From positions 7,215 to 71,214 of the forward strand of contig JAZOLG010000003.1 in NCBI GenBank assembly GCA_045652765.1: DNA of 64,000 nucleotides, given 5' to 3'. Both the position numbers and the translations under genes were made by a program. Under the pieces are notes generated by a model that made no database searches, was not told where the DNA came from, and saw nothing but the letters and a program-made list of their open reading frames with translations. The stretch's first letter is position 1. Every line of letters starts with the position of its first letter. The DNA comes from UBA1231 sp045652765. Its GTDB lineage: Bacteria > Bacillota_I > Bacilli_A > ML615J-28 > CAG-313. This document shows positions 16,007-24,771 of this stretch, one piece after another.

Positions 16007-17539
16007 CTCAATTTCTTCTTGTTTAATAATTTTATCGTTTTTTAAGAGCATTTTAACATGTAAAATACCATCTTCTTCGAATATATCATTAGTCGAAACA
16101 AACCCACATTTTTCATAAAATCCTTGTTTATCGAGTTGTGCATGCACTAAATAAACAGGATATTTTGTATTGTTTAATAAATATGCAAGAATCATCCTAC
16201 CGATACCAAAGTTACGATATTGTTGTTTTACAACAAAACGACCAATTTTACCTAAGTTATCATTTACTTCAATTAATCTAACAGTTCCTATTAATGATTT
16301 ATTTAAATATAAACCTATATGTTTAGCGCATTCATCAAAACTATCAAACTCTAATTCGTATGGAATACCTTGTTCATCAACAAATACTTCTTTTCTAAGT
16401 TCCTTTATGTCATTTGTAAGTTTATCATATACAGCAAATTTAAAATCAACAAAATTCAAAAGTTGATCCTTAACAATACGAATAAAGGTTTTTTCCACAT
16501 CTTCATAAACAGTTTCTTGATAATTACTTACAAATGTTTCATGTAACGGATAAACTTTATTATTTAATGTTCCATTAAATTTATTAATTCCACATATTAT
16601 TACAACATCAGTATAATGTTCTTTTGCTAAATCTAACATGTAACCTATTACTTTTCCTTGAAAGGACGTATTATCTAAAGCTCCCTCACCAGTTATCAGC
16701 AATGTATCAGCACTTAACTTATCAACAATTTTTAATTCATCAAGCATAACTTTTATTCCACTAACAAGTGAAGATTTTAATATATTTAAACAATATCCAA
16801 TTCCACCAGCAGCGCCACATCCTGGCATATTAGAATCAACAGTAAAACAGTGCGTATATTTTTCCATCCAATCTTCTAATTTCAATAAAGTATCTTTATT
16901 GCCACCCTTTTGAGGTCCATAAGTAAATGTTGCTCCTAATGGACCTAGTAATGGATTATTTACATCACAAAGTCCTATTATTTTAACATTTTTACAAAGC
17001 TCAAAGACATCATCAAGTATTACTTGATCAAATTGAACACTGTGATCATAAAAAGGTAAAACTTCATTACCATGAGAATAGAATCTACCGCCTAAAGCAC
17101 CTAAAATTCCCATTCCACCATCATTTGTAATAGAACCTCCTAAACCCAAATAAATCTTTTCATAACCATTTAAAATAATATCTTTTAAAACAACACCGAT
17201 ACCATATGTTGAAGCATGCCATAAATCAAGATGATCATTAACTGAAAATCCTACACAGCTCGCCACGTCAAAAACAGCGTTTTTTTCTTTAACACCATAG
17301 TATGATAGAATTTTTTGATTAAAACAGTTAACAGTATCAACATATCTTTTTTCATAACCTAATTCATTTATAAAAAAATCTACTGTTCCCTCACCACCAT
17401 CTGCGATCCTAAATGTTTCTACATTTAAATCTGGAAGATAATTTTTAAAGACTCTTTTACCTATTTCGCCAATGTCTTTGGAAGAAATAGAATTTTTAAA
17501 ACTGTCTGATAAAATTAATAATTTATTGTATTTACTCAT
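15986..17539 (-). CDS. Glycerate kinase fused to a GNAT acetyltransferase
   Basis: A 517-residue two-domain protein. Residues 1 to about 360 form a GlxK/GarK-type glycerate kinase, which phosphorylates glycerate with ATP: SDSFKNSISS near the N-terminus, RIADGGEGT, GLGGSITNDGG and TGEGALDNTSFQGKV are hallmark motifs. Residues about 365-517 form an ElaA-like GNAT domain: LRKEVFVDEQGIP, then the acetyl-CoA loop RNFGIGR, then GFYEKCGF. Both parts look intact, with no frameshift between. A stand-alone kinase is normally about 375 residues, so the acetyltransferase is an added domain. The ribosome site GGAG lies inside the upstream hairpin, 12 bases from the ATG. Confidence 0.88.
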   Translation of the reverse strand: MSKYNKLLILSDSFKNSISSKDIGEIGKRVFKNYLPDLNVETFRIADGGEGTVDFFINELGYEKRYVDTVNCFNQKILSYYGVKEKNAVFDVASCVGFSVNDHLDLWHASTYGIGVVLKDIILNGYEKIYLGLGGSITNDGGMGILGALGGRFYSHGNEVLPFYDHSVQFDQVILDDVFELCKNVKIIGLCDVNNPLLGPLGATFTYGPQKGGNKDTLLKLEDWMEKYTHCFTVDSNMPGCGAAGGIGYCLNILKSSLVSGIKVMLDELKIVDKLSADTLLITGEGALDNTSFQGKVIGYMLDLAKEHYTDVVIICGINKFNGTLNNKVYPLHETFVSNYQETVYEDVEKTFIRIVKDQLLNFVDFKFAVYDKLTNDIKELRKEVFVDEQGIPYELEFDSFDECAKHIGLYLNKSLIGTVRLIEVNDNLGKIGRFVVKQQYRNFGIGRMILAYLLNNTKYPVYLVHAQLDKQGFYEKCGFVSTNDIFEEDGILHVKMLLKNDKIIKQEEIEKAKFRY

Positions 17540-17544
17540 AACAA

Positions 17545-17570
17545 TGAAAATCTCCAGAAAACTGGAGATT
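17545..17570 (-). terminator. Hairpin after DUF885 gene, containing the next gene's ribosome site
   Basis: The arms AATCTCCAG and CTGGAGATT enclose a four-base loop. The 3' arm carries GGAG, the best ribosome site for the glycerate kinase-GNAT gene, so folding could both end transcription and hide the site. The T-tract is weak (TTTTCATT). Confidence 0.65.
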
Positions 17571-17577
17571 CCTTTCT

Positions 17578-19374
17578 TTATTTATTAGCATTAATGTAGT
17601 TATCAACTACTGTTTCAACATATCTTAAAGGAACTGGTCCACAATCTAAAATTAATTTATGGAATTCCAAAGGACTAAAATTTGTACCTAAAGCTTGTTC
17701 TGCTCTTTCATACATATCACATAATTTAAAGTATGTATAGTAATATGTTTGAGAATTTGTAGGGACTTCAACTAATTGTTCATACACTGGTCTTGTTTTT
17801 TCAAGTGTATATCCACTAAAATATTTTGATAAAAATTCACAAGTTTCTTCTAATGTCCAACCTTCATAGTGAATTCCCATATCAAGACGTGCAGTTAAAA
17901 CACCATTTAAGATATCATAATTTTTCATATAATTAATAACATCTTCACTCAAACCATCAACAAAATTATACATATAAAGTTCAGTATAAGTTGCCCATCC
18001 TTCCATATAACCACTATTTTTTAAAACTTTACGCATAATATTAGTATCTTTTGTCTTAAAATAGATATTTTGATACATGTGACCCGGAATACCTTCATGA
18101 GCCAAAGTTGTATATAAATAATTATAATCACCGTCAATACGTTTTTGATTTAAGAAAATTGATTCACTATCATAATCATCAATTGGTGATGAAATATAAG
18201 CAGCAGGACTAAAATGATCTTCCATTGATGGATGGACATTTTTAATATTTATTTCAGGATATTTCTCAATTTGAGGAAAATGTCCAATAATCATTGTTTT
18301 ATAAAGTTCCATTTGTTCTTCTGGTGTTTTATCCATTAAAACAACATTACTGACAGCATCAGAAATATTTGGATTATTCTTCGAAATTGTAACAATATTC
18401 TTAATAATTTCATCTAAATGATCTTGAATATAATCAATAGCATCCGGAATAGAATCCTCATAACCTGTGGCATCTTTGAATAAATATGCATAATATTCTT
18501 TTCCAATTTCTTGAACAGTTCCATCATCAAGTGTCTTTGTATAATGAGCAAGTCCCATTTCGTTAGTAGCACGACCTTTTAAAGCTGGAAGATTATCACG
18601 AACATAAGCATATCCTTCATTTAAGTAAGAATTTATTACTTCTTTATTTCTATTAATATATTCTAGTTTTTCACTATCACTTAATCCAAGTCCTTCTAAT
18701 CTTTCAGGGAATGTAGAAATTAAGAAATGCTCATCACCTGATGAAATGAATTCTACACATTGATCAATAACTTTATCGATAACAAAATCAGGCATGCCAT
18801 AACCAGCATCAGCTTTCTTATGCTCATAATTAACATATTCTTTAAATGTATCAGGTACTAACATCATTAAACCAAAATAATTTTCAATATCTTGCACATT
18901 ATCAAAACGATATTCTGCAAACAAAATCGGCAATTGAGCCTGATAACCTAAATAAGAACCTAAATAGTTATTATCAAGATAGACCATATCACCAGTTTTT
19001 TCATTAATACTATCAAGCAAGTCTACAATAACATTATAAGTCATTTGTTGATCAAATGTTAAAGCATTATAATCATAATTTTTAATTGGACCAAAATATA
19101 AATTGATAATAGCTACACCTAATGCTGAATTAGAACCAGGTGTAGGTAAAGAAAGTTTCGTTTCTTCTATTGGTAATTCATCACGATTTTTAAATAAGAA
19201 ATGAATTGTCATCTCATCATTTCCTATTAATGTTCCGAATAATTTTTTTGTATATTCGTCAAAATCTCCCGGATCAATGTTATCAACTATTTTCTTACAA
19301 GAAGTCGTTAATAATAAAGCAACAAAAAAGATCATTATAAAAACAATTTTTCGCATTTTTTTAATCAATTTCAT
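17578..19374 (-). CDS. DUF885-family lipoprotein (putative metallopeptidase)
   Basis: A 598-residue surface lipoprotein starting at ATG 19374 behind a perfect GGAGG site. The signal peptide ends in LLTTSC (lipobox). The body is all-helical and carries the DUF885 core HEGIPGHMYQ, in which the HExxxGH pattern resembles a zinc-peptidase site, plus the downstream EGWATY segment holding the further family glutamate. DUF885 proteins are regarded as probable extracellular peptidases; the substrate is not known. It is monocistronic or leads into the glycerate kinase-GNAT gene through a weak hairpin. Confidence 0.85.
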   Translation of the reverse strand: MKLIKKMRKIVFIMIFFVALLLTTSCKKIVDNIDPGDFDEYTKKLFGTLIGNDEMTIHFLFKNRDELPIEETKLSLPTPGSNSALGVAIINLYFGPIKNYDYNALTFDQQMTYNVIVDLLDSINEKTGDMVYLDNNYLGSYLGYQAQLPILFAEYRFDNVQDIENYFGLMMLVPDTFKEYVNYEHKKADAGYGMPDFVIDKVIDQCVEFISSGDEHFLISTFPERLEGLGLSDSEKLEYINRNKEVINSYLNEGYAYVRDNLPALKGRATNEMGLAHYTKTLDDGTVQEIGKEYYAYLFKDATGYEDSIPDAIDYIQDHLDEIIKNIVTISKNNPNISDAVSNVVLMDKTPEEQMELYKTMIIGHFPQIEKYPEINIKNVHPSMEDHFSPAAYISSPIDDYDSESIFLNQKRIDGDYNYLYTTLAHEGIPGHMYQNIYFKTKDTNIMRKVLKNSGYMEGWATYTELYMYNFVDGLSEDVINYMKNYDILNGVLTARLDMGIHYEGWTLEETCEFLSKYFSGYTLEKTRPVYEQLVEVPTNSQTYYYTYFKLCDMYERAEQALGTNFSPLEFHKLILDCGPVPLRYVETVVDNYINANK

Positions 19375-19404
19375 AAAAACCTCCAAAATTCATGTGTGTT
19401 TTAC

Positions 19405-19433
19405 TTTACAAATTATTTAAAATTTGATATAAT
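19405..19433 (+). promoter_or_regulatory. tRNA-Arg promoter
   Basis: TTTACA (19405-19410), a 17-base spacer and an extended TGATATAAT (-10 at 19428-19433) lie 12 bases before the mature tRNA 5' end. Confidence 0.8.
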
Positions 19434-19444
19434 AATTGTGTTAT

Positions 19445-19521
19445 GTCCCAATAGCTCAGCTGGATAGAGCAACGGCCTTCTAAGCCGTGTGTCGGGGGTT
19501 CGAATCCCTTTTGGGACGCCA
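19445..19521 (+). tRNA. tRNA-Arg (anticodon TCT)
   Basis: A 77-base cloverleaf with an encoded CCA. The acceptor stem GTCCCAA pairs fully with TTGGGAC. The anticodon loop CTTCTAA gives anticodon TCT, reading AGA/AGG, the main arginine codons in such AT-rich genomes. D-arm TAGCTCAGCTGGATAGAGC and T-loop GGTTCGAATCC are canonical. Confidence 0.97.
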
Positions 19522-19535
19522 TTTTTTTTGAATTA

Positions 19536-19564
19536 AACATGTGGAATCCACATGTTTTTTTTAA
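19536..19564. terminator. Bidirectional terminator after tRNA-Arg
   Basis: The stem AACATGTGG/CCACATGTT with loop AAT is followed by eight T residues. It also ends the convergent HTH-membrane gene. Confidence 0.9.
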
Positions 19565-20229
19565 TATTTACCTTTTATTAAATTGGTAATACAAATTACT
19601 AAATATGGTATAGCCGCAACAATTCCAAATATTCTTAAAAAAGCAATAATTGAAGAAATAAAGAATATCATCCACCATCTAAAAACAAACTGATGATTTT
19701 TTAAGTAATGGAATGCAATAAATCCAGCAACACCAAATCCAAATATTGATAACCCTACGAAGACTTCATTATAAACCATCATAATACAAAACATCCAATA
19801 TGGTTCAGCGTCAATATAAGTTGCCTTATACAGAGCATAACGTCCACTAAAATTATAATCTTGTAGTTTATTTACATAATATAAAGATAAAATAGTAACC
19901 ATTACTACAAAATAAATAATATAACCTAGATAAAACCAAAATACTTTACGGTTACCAAAATACCAATTATATTGTTCTCGTGTTGTACTAGAACGCATTT
20001 TCTTGGTTGCAGTTTTTCTTTCTTCTGTTAAATTACGTACAGCAATATCCTCATATGGGAACTTTAAAACTCTACATAATAATTCTAATTGATAATCATT
20101 AGGAACAAGTTTTTCTTGTTCAAATGCTTTTAGTATTATTACATCAATTCCTGTTAATTCACTAATTTCTTCAAATGTTTTTCCAGATTCTTGATGTAAT
20201 AGCTTTAAATTTTCACTTAGTATTGACAT
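19561..20229 (-). CDS. HTH-domain integral membrane protein
   Basis: A 222-residue protein. Residues 1-60 form an XRE/Cro-type helix-turn-helix (ENLKLLHQESGKTFEEISEL, then TGIDVIILKAFE). A charged linker follows, then four hydrophobic helices from about 90 to 218, with a tryptophan-rich stretch (FRWWMIFF). Such membrane-tethered HTH proteins may sense a signal in the membrane and act on nearby promoters, but no target is evident. ATG 20229 is chosen because GGAGAT lies just upstream. It is flanked by terminators on both sides and is probably transcribed alone. Confidence 0.7.
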   Translation of the reverse strand: MSILSENLKLLHQESGKTFEEISELTGIDVIILKAFEQEKLVPNDYQLELLCRVLKFPYEDIAVRNLTEERKTATKKMRSSTTREQYNWYFGNRKVFWFYLGYIIYFVVMVTILSLYYVNKLQDYNFSGRYALYKATYIDAEPYWMFCIMMVYNEVFVGLSIFGFGVAGFIAFHYLKNHQFVFRWWMIFFISSIIAFLRIFGIVAAIPYLVICITNLIKGKY

Positions 20230-20301
20230 ATTAGTATCTCCTTGATTATATTTTATCATTATTTGAATAATTTATCAAGTAATAAAAATGAACTTTATAT
20301 G

Positions 20302-20336
20302 AAAAAAGTGATTGTAGTTAATACAATCACTTTTTC
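20302..20336 (-). terminator. Terminator after Nudix gene
   Basis: The stem AAAAAGTGATTGTA/TACAATCACTTTTT with loop GTTAA is flanked by A and T runs. It overlaps the Nudix stop codon. Confidence 0.88.
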
Positions 20337-20710
20337 ATTAATTCAATAAGGACATTTTTTTCAATATCATATGTAATAACGTCAATAGCCTCTACAACAT
20401 TATACCATTTAATGTCATCTACTTCAGCGATTTGTCGTTTTACAATACCATCTTGATAAGTTGCATAAAAATATACAACATCTTTTAACGTACCTGGATA
20501 TGGACTATAATTAATCACAACTCTTTTATTGATATCTATTAAAACTTTTAAATTTGTTTCTTCTAATATTTCACGGTTTGCAGTCTCAATTTCTGTTTCA
20601 TTACCTTCAACATGACCTTTAGGGAAAGACCAATGACCTTTAACAGATTTAATTAATAAGACTTTGTCATTATTAAAAATTACTGCGCCGCATGATTTTT
20701 CATATTTCAT
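20327..20710 (-). CDS. Nudix hydrolase (Ap4A hydrolase-like)
   Basis: A 127-residue Nudix protein. The Nudix box starts in GHVEGNETEIETANREILEE and fits G-x5-E-x7-R-E-U-x-E-E-x-x-U with its metal-binding glutamates. The preceding HWSFPKG is typical of diadenosine-tetraphosphate hydrolases (MutT/AP4A group), which clear damaged or signalling nucleotides. The N-terminal MKYEKSCGAVIFN is also typical of that group. The ATG follows AGGTGATAAT. It lies directly behind rpoC with only a hairpin between, so it may be expressed by read-through from the rpoBC transcript. Confidence 0.88.
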   Translation of the reverse strand: MKYEKSCGAVIFNNDKVLLIKSVKGHWSFPKGHVEGNETEIETANREILEETNLKVLIDINKRVVINYSPYPGTLKDVVYFYATYQDGIVKRQIAEVDDIKWYNVVEAIDVITYDIEKNVLIELMKK

Positions 20711-20724
20711 ATTATCACCTAAAT

Positions 20725-20747
20725 AAAAGGAGGGAAAATCCCTCCTT
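20725..20747 (-). terminator. Hairpin after rpoC
   Basis: The stem AAGGAGGGA/TCCCTCCTT is followed on the minus strand by TTATTT. It ends rpoBC but stands only about ten bases from the Nudix ribosome site. Confidence 0.85.
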
Positions 20748-20752
20748 ATTTT

Positions 20753-23700
20753 TTATAGTTTTGGTACTTCGTATACAGGTGCATCTAAATTTTCTGGTTC
20801 AACATCAACATTTTCTACTAAACCAGTACCAGCAGGGATTAATCCACCAATAATAATATTTTCTTTTAATCCTTCTAAACGGTCAATCTTACCACGAATT
20901 GCGGCTTCAGTTAAAACACGAGTTGTTTCTTGGAATGAAGCAGCTGATAAGAATGAGTCAGCTTTAAGAGATGCTCTTGTAATACCTAAGATTACAGGTT
21001 TTACAACAGGAATACGTTTACCTTTAGCAAGTGTTTCTTTAATTACTTGATATAATTCACTGCGAGAAATGAATGTTCCTGGAAGTAAGTTTGTATCTCC
21101 TTCATGAACAACGATTGCTTTTTGAAGCATTTGTTTAACAATAATCTCAACGTGTTTGTCAGAAATATCAACCCCTTGAGCACGATAAACCTTTTGTACT
21201 TCTTTAACAATATATTGTTCTACTTTAGCTACGTTTGCAACTCTTAGTAATTCTTTTGGATGAATCATACCATCAACAATTAAATCACCAGCTTTAACAA
21301 ATTCACCAACAGATACACTTGGTTTTTTACCACTATCTGTTAAATATGATTTACTATCAATATCACTCTTAACAACAATAGTGAATCGGCTATCTTTTTC
21401 TGGAACAATAGAATCTATTACACCATCAATTTCAGAAATAATACCTTTACCTTTTGGTTCACGTGCTTCGAATAATTCTTGAATACGTGGTAACCCTTGA
21501 GTGATGTCATCTCCGGCAACCCCACCTGAGTGGAATGTACGCATTGTAAGCTGTGTACCAGGTTCCCCAATTGATTGTGCAGCAACAATACCAACAACTT
21601 CACCTTTTTCAACAGTTTCAGTAGTTGATAAGTCTGATCCATAACATTTAACACAGACACCATTTTTAGAATCACATGTAAATAAAGTTCTTACTTCTAC
21701 TTCTGTAATACCAGCCGCAACGATACGTTCAGCAATTGGTTCTGTAATAATTTGATTTCTTTCAACAAGAAGTTCTTTACATCTTGTTTTTGGATTTTTC
21801 CATTCAATTTTCTTAGATGCAAAACGACCAATAATACGGTCTTTTAATGATACAATTAATGATCCATTATCATTATATAATGTTTTCATAATCATACCTT
21901 TATCAGTTCCACAATCTTCACAAGTAATTGTAACATCATGTGAAACGTCAACAAGACGTCTTGTTAAGTAACCAGATTCGGCAGTCTTTAACGCAGTATC
22001 GGTAGAACCTTTACGCGCACCATGCGTTGAAATAAAGAACTCAGACATTGACATACCTTCTCTAAAGCATGATTTAATAGGAATTTCCATTGGTTCCCCA
22101 TTAGGTTTTGCCATCAGACCACGCATACCGGCAAGCTGAGTAAAGTTAGATGATGAACCACGGGCTCCAGAGTCCGCCATCATGAAAATATCATTTGATG
22201 TTGCGTATGTTTTCATGATATCTTTAATTTCAGTTTCAATATCTTTAGTAGCTTTACTCCAAACCGCAATAACGTTTTGTTTACGTTCTGAGTTTTTCAT
22301 TGTACCTTGTCTTAATAACTTATTATAACGTTGTACTTTCTTTTCTGCTTCTTTGATAATTTCATTTTTCTTATCAATTTTCATTACGTCAAATGCAGAA
22401 ACTGTAATACCAGCCATTGTTGAATAATAGAATCCTAAGTCTTTCATTTTGTCAAGTGTATTAGATGTTTCAGCTAATTTTGCTTGTCTAAATACTTCAC
22501 TAATAATCATACTTAAGAATTTTTTCTTAAATGGTTCTCCAAGTGGTAATTTAACAGTACGAATTCTTGTTTCGTTAGCATGTTTTACGAAGAAGCATTC
22601 TCTAGTACCAACAGATAAGTTTTCTTGTGTATTTTCATTTACATAAGAAAAATCATGTGGGAATACATTATTGAAAATAAGTTTACCATAAGTAGTAATA
22701 ATAAATTGACTCTTTAACTCTTCATTTTTAGCAACTAATCTTTGATATTCTTCTGGATTAGTATCTTTAAGTTTTTGATCAATTTGAACAAATGGTTTAT
22801 TAAGTGTTCTAGCAGGTAATGCAACTCTTGTATGGAATTTAATTTCACCTTTTTCATAAGCATGTTCAACTTCATTAGGGTTCATGTATAATTGACCTTC
22901 ATTTAGAAGATATGCTTTCGCAACGCTTGGGCATTTTTTAGTTTTAATAGCTTCTTCTAAATCTTCAACTGTCTTATAAACAGCAGTAAAGTTTTCACCT
23001 TCGATATAAATAGGACAATCATGAACATGAGGACTTTGTAGTAAGTCGTCAATACTAGCAAAATTATTTTCAAAAGGTTTTCTTTCAATTGATAGGTAAT
23101 AGTTACCTAAGATCATATCTTGAGATGGCGTAACAATTGGTTTACCATCTTTAGGTGCTAAGATATTTTTAGAGGCAAGCATTAACATTCTTGCTTCTGT
23201 TTGTGCTTCTTTAGAAAGAGGCACGTGAACTGGCATTTGGTCACCATCGAAGTCGGCATTGAAGGCAGTAGTTACAAGTGGATGTAATCTAATTGCTTTA
23301 CCTTCAACAAGTTTTGGTTCAAACGCTTGAATAGAAAGTCTATGAAGTGTAGGGGCACGGTTTAACAATACTGGATGCTCTACAACAATCTTTTCTAAAG
23401 CTTCCATTGCTTCTGGCGAACCCTTTTCAATCATATCTTTAGCTTTTTTAATACCAGCTTTATCTTTTACCACTTCACCATTTGCAGCATCTTTTTGACG
23501 AAGATAATTAATGATAAAAGGTTTAAATAAGATTAAAGCCATTTCTCTAGGAATACCACATTGGTACATCTTTAGGTCTGGACCTACTACGATAACTGAA
23601 CGTCCTGAATAGTCAACACGTTTACCAAGTAAGTTTTGACGGAAACGTCCTTGTTTACCACGTAATAAATCTGATAATGATTTTAATGCACGATTTTTAT

Positions 23701-24754
23701 CCATTGCTGCGCGTTTATTACGACGATTTAAACCAGTGTTATCAATTAAAGCATCAACTGCTTCTTGTAACATACGTTTTTCATTTTTTGTAATAAGTTC
23801 AGGGGCGTTAACTTCGTATTGTTTACGTAAACGATTGTTACGGTTAATAATACGACGATATAAATCATTTAAGTCAGTAGTTGCAAATCTACCACCATCA
23901 AGTTGAACCATTGGTCGTAAATCTGGTGGGATAACTGGAACAACATCCATAATCATCCATTCAGGTTTATTGTGAGATTGAGCAAATGCTTCACAAATTT
24001 CTAAACGTTTAATTAATTTTTCACGACGTTGTTTTGTAGCTGTATGAAGTTCTTCATGGATTTCAGTAATTTTCGCTTTAATATCAAGTTTTTGTAATAA
24101 GTAACGAATAGCTTCTGCACCAGTCTTAACTTTATACTTAAATGGGTAACGACGTTTATAAACACTATGTTCTTGTTCAGTGATAATCATACCTTCATGT
24201 AAATCTTCTAATTCTCCATTAACTTCAGTAATGATATAAGAAGCAAGGTATACAACGTCATCTACTTGAGTTGTTTTCATATCTAATAAGATACCAATTT
24301 TACTTGGAACACTCTTAATATACCAGTTATGAACAACAGGAGCGGCAAGAGCAATGTACCCCATGCGTTCACGACGTACTTTACTTTCAGTAAGTTCAAC
24401 ACCACATTTTTCACAGATTTTAGTTTCACCGTTTAAACTTTTACGTGATTTACCACAAGCACATTGGTAATCTTTTTGTGGTCCGAAAATGCACTCACAG
24501 AATAAACCATCTTTTTCAGGTTTTAAAGTACGATAGTTAATTGTTTCATGTTTTTTAACTTCACCTTTAATATCAACTTCTTTTTCAAAATTGTCATTTT
24601 TATCACAAATAACCATTTTATCTTTACGAAGTGGATTGTAGTGAAGAATTTTACCATTTTTTATTTCTTCACGTAGAGATGGATTAGCCCAAGAAATAAT
24701 TTCTTCGGCTGATGCTATCCCAATTTGAATATATTGATATTTTTTATTATTCAA
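20753..24754 (-). CDS. rpoC: RNA polymerase subunit beta'
   Basis: The 1333-residue catalytic beta' subunit. The N-terminal zinc finger has CECIFGPQ..CACGKS..CEKCGV, the active-site magnesium loop is NADFDGDQMPVHVPLS, and the second zinc site is near 880-960 (CEDCG, CDSKNGVCVKCYG). Trigger-loop sequence MRTFHSGGVAG is intact. It starts with TTG at 24754 behind GAGAGGAG. It follows rpoB by 17 bases and is ended by a hairpin. Length is typical of Bacilli. Confidence 0.99.
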   Translation of the reverse strand: MNNKKYQYIQIGIASAEEIISWANPSLREEIKNGKILHYNPLRKDKMVICDKNDNFEKEVDIKGEVKKHETINYRTLKPEKDGLFCECIFGPQKDYQCACGKSRKSLNGETKICEKCGVELTESKVRRERMGYIALAAPVVHNWYIKSVPSKIGILLDMKTTQVDDVVYLASYIITEVNGELEDLHEGMIITEQEHSVYKRRYPFKYKVKTGAEAIRYLLQKLDIKAKITEIHEELHTATKQRREKLIKRLEICEAFAQSHNKPEWMIMDVVPVIPPDLRPMVQLDGGRFATTDLNDLYRRIINRNNRLRKQYEVNAPELITKNEKRMLQEAVDALIDNTGLNRRNKRAAMDKNRALKSLSDLLRGKQGRFRQNLLGKRVDYSGRSVIVVGPDLKMYQCGIPREMALILFKPFIINYLRQKDAANGEVVKDKAGIKKAKDMIEKGSPEAMEALEKIVVEHPVLLNRAPTLHRLSIQAFEPKLVEGKAIRLHPLVTTAFNADFDGDQMPVHVPLSKEAQTEARMLMLASKNILAPKDGKPIVTPSQDMILGNYYLSIERKPFENNFASIDDLLQSPHVHDCPIYIEGENFTAVYKTVEDLEEAIKTKKCPSVAKAYLLNEGQLYMNPNEVEHAYEKGEIKFHTRVALPARTLNKPFVQIDQKLKDTNPEEYQRLVAKNEELKSQFIITTYGKLIFNNVFPHDFSYVNENTQENLSVGTRECFFVKHANETRIRTVKLPLGEPFKKKFLSMIISEVFRQAKLAETSNTLDKMKDLGFYYSTMAGITVSAFDVMKIDKKNEIIKEAEKKVQRYNKLLRQGTMKNSERKQNVIAVWSKATKDIETEIKDIMKTYATSNDIFMMADSGARGSSSNFTQLAGMRGLMAKPNGEPMEIPIKSCFREGMSMSEFFISTHGARKGSTDTALKTAESGYLTRRLVDVSHDVTITCEDCGTDKGMIMKTLYNDNGSLIVSLKDRIIGRFASKKIEWKNPKTRCKELLVERNQIITEPIAERIVAAGITEVEVRTLFTCDSKNGVCVKCYGSDLSTTETVEKGEVVGIVAAQSIGEPGTQLTMRTFHSGGVAGDDITQGLPRIQELFEAREPKGKGIISEIDGVIDSIVPEKDSRFTIVVKSDIDSKSYLTDSGKKPSVSVGEFVKAGDLIVDGMIHPKELLRVANVAKVEQYIVKEVQKVYRAQGVDISDKHVEIIVKQMLQKAIVVHEGDTNLLPGTFISRSELYQVIKETLAKGKRIPVVKPVILGITRASLKADSFLSAASFQETTRVLTEAAIRGKIDRLEGLKENIIIGGLIPAGTGLVENVDVEPENLDAPVYEVPKL

Positions 24755-24771
24755 AATGATTCTCCTCTCTA

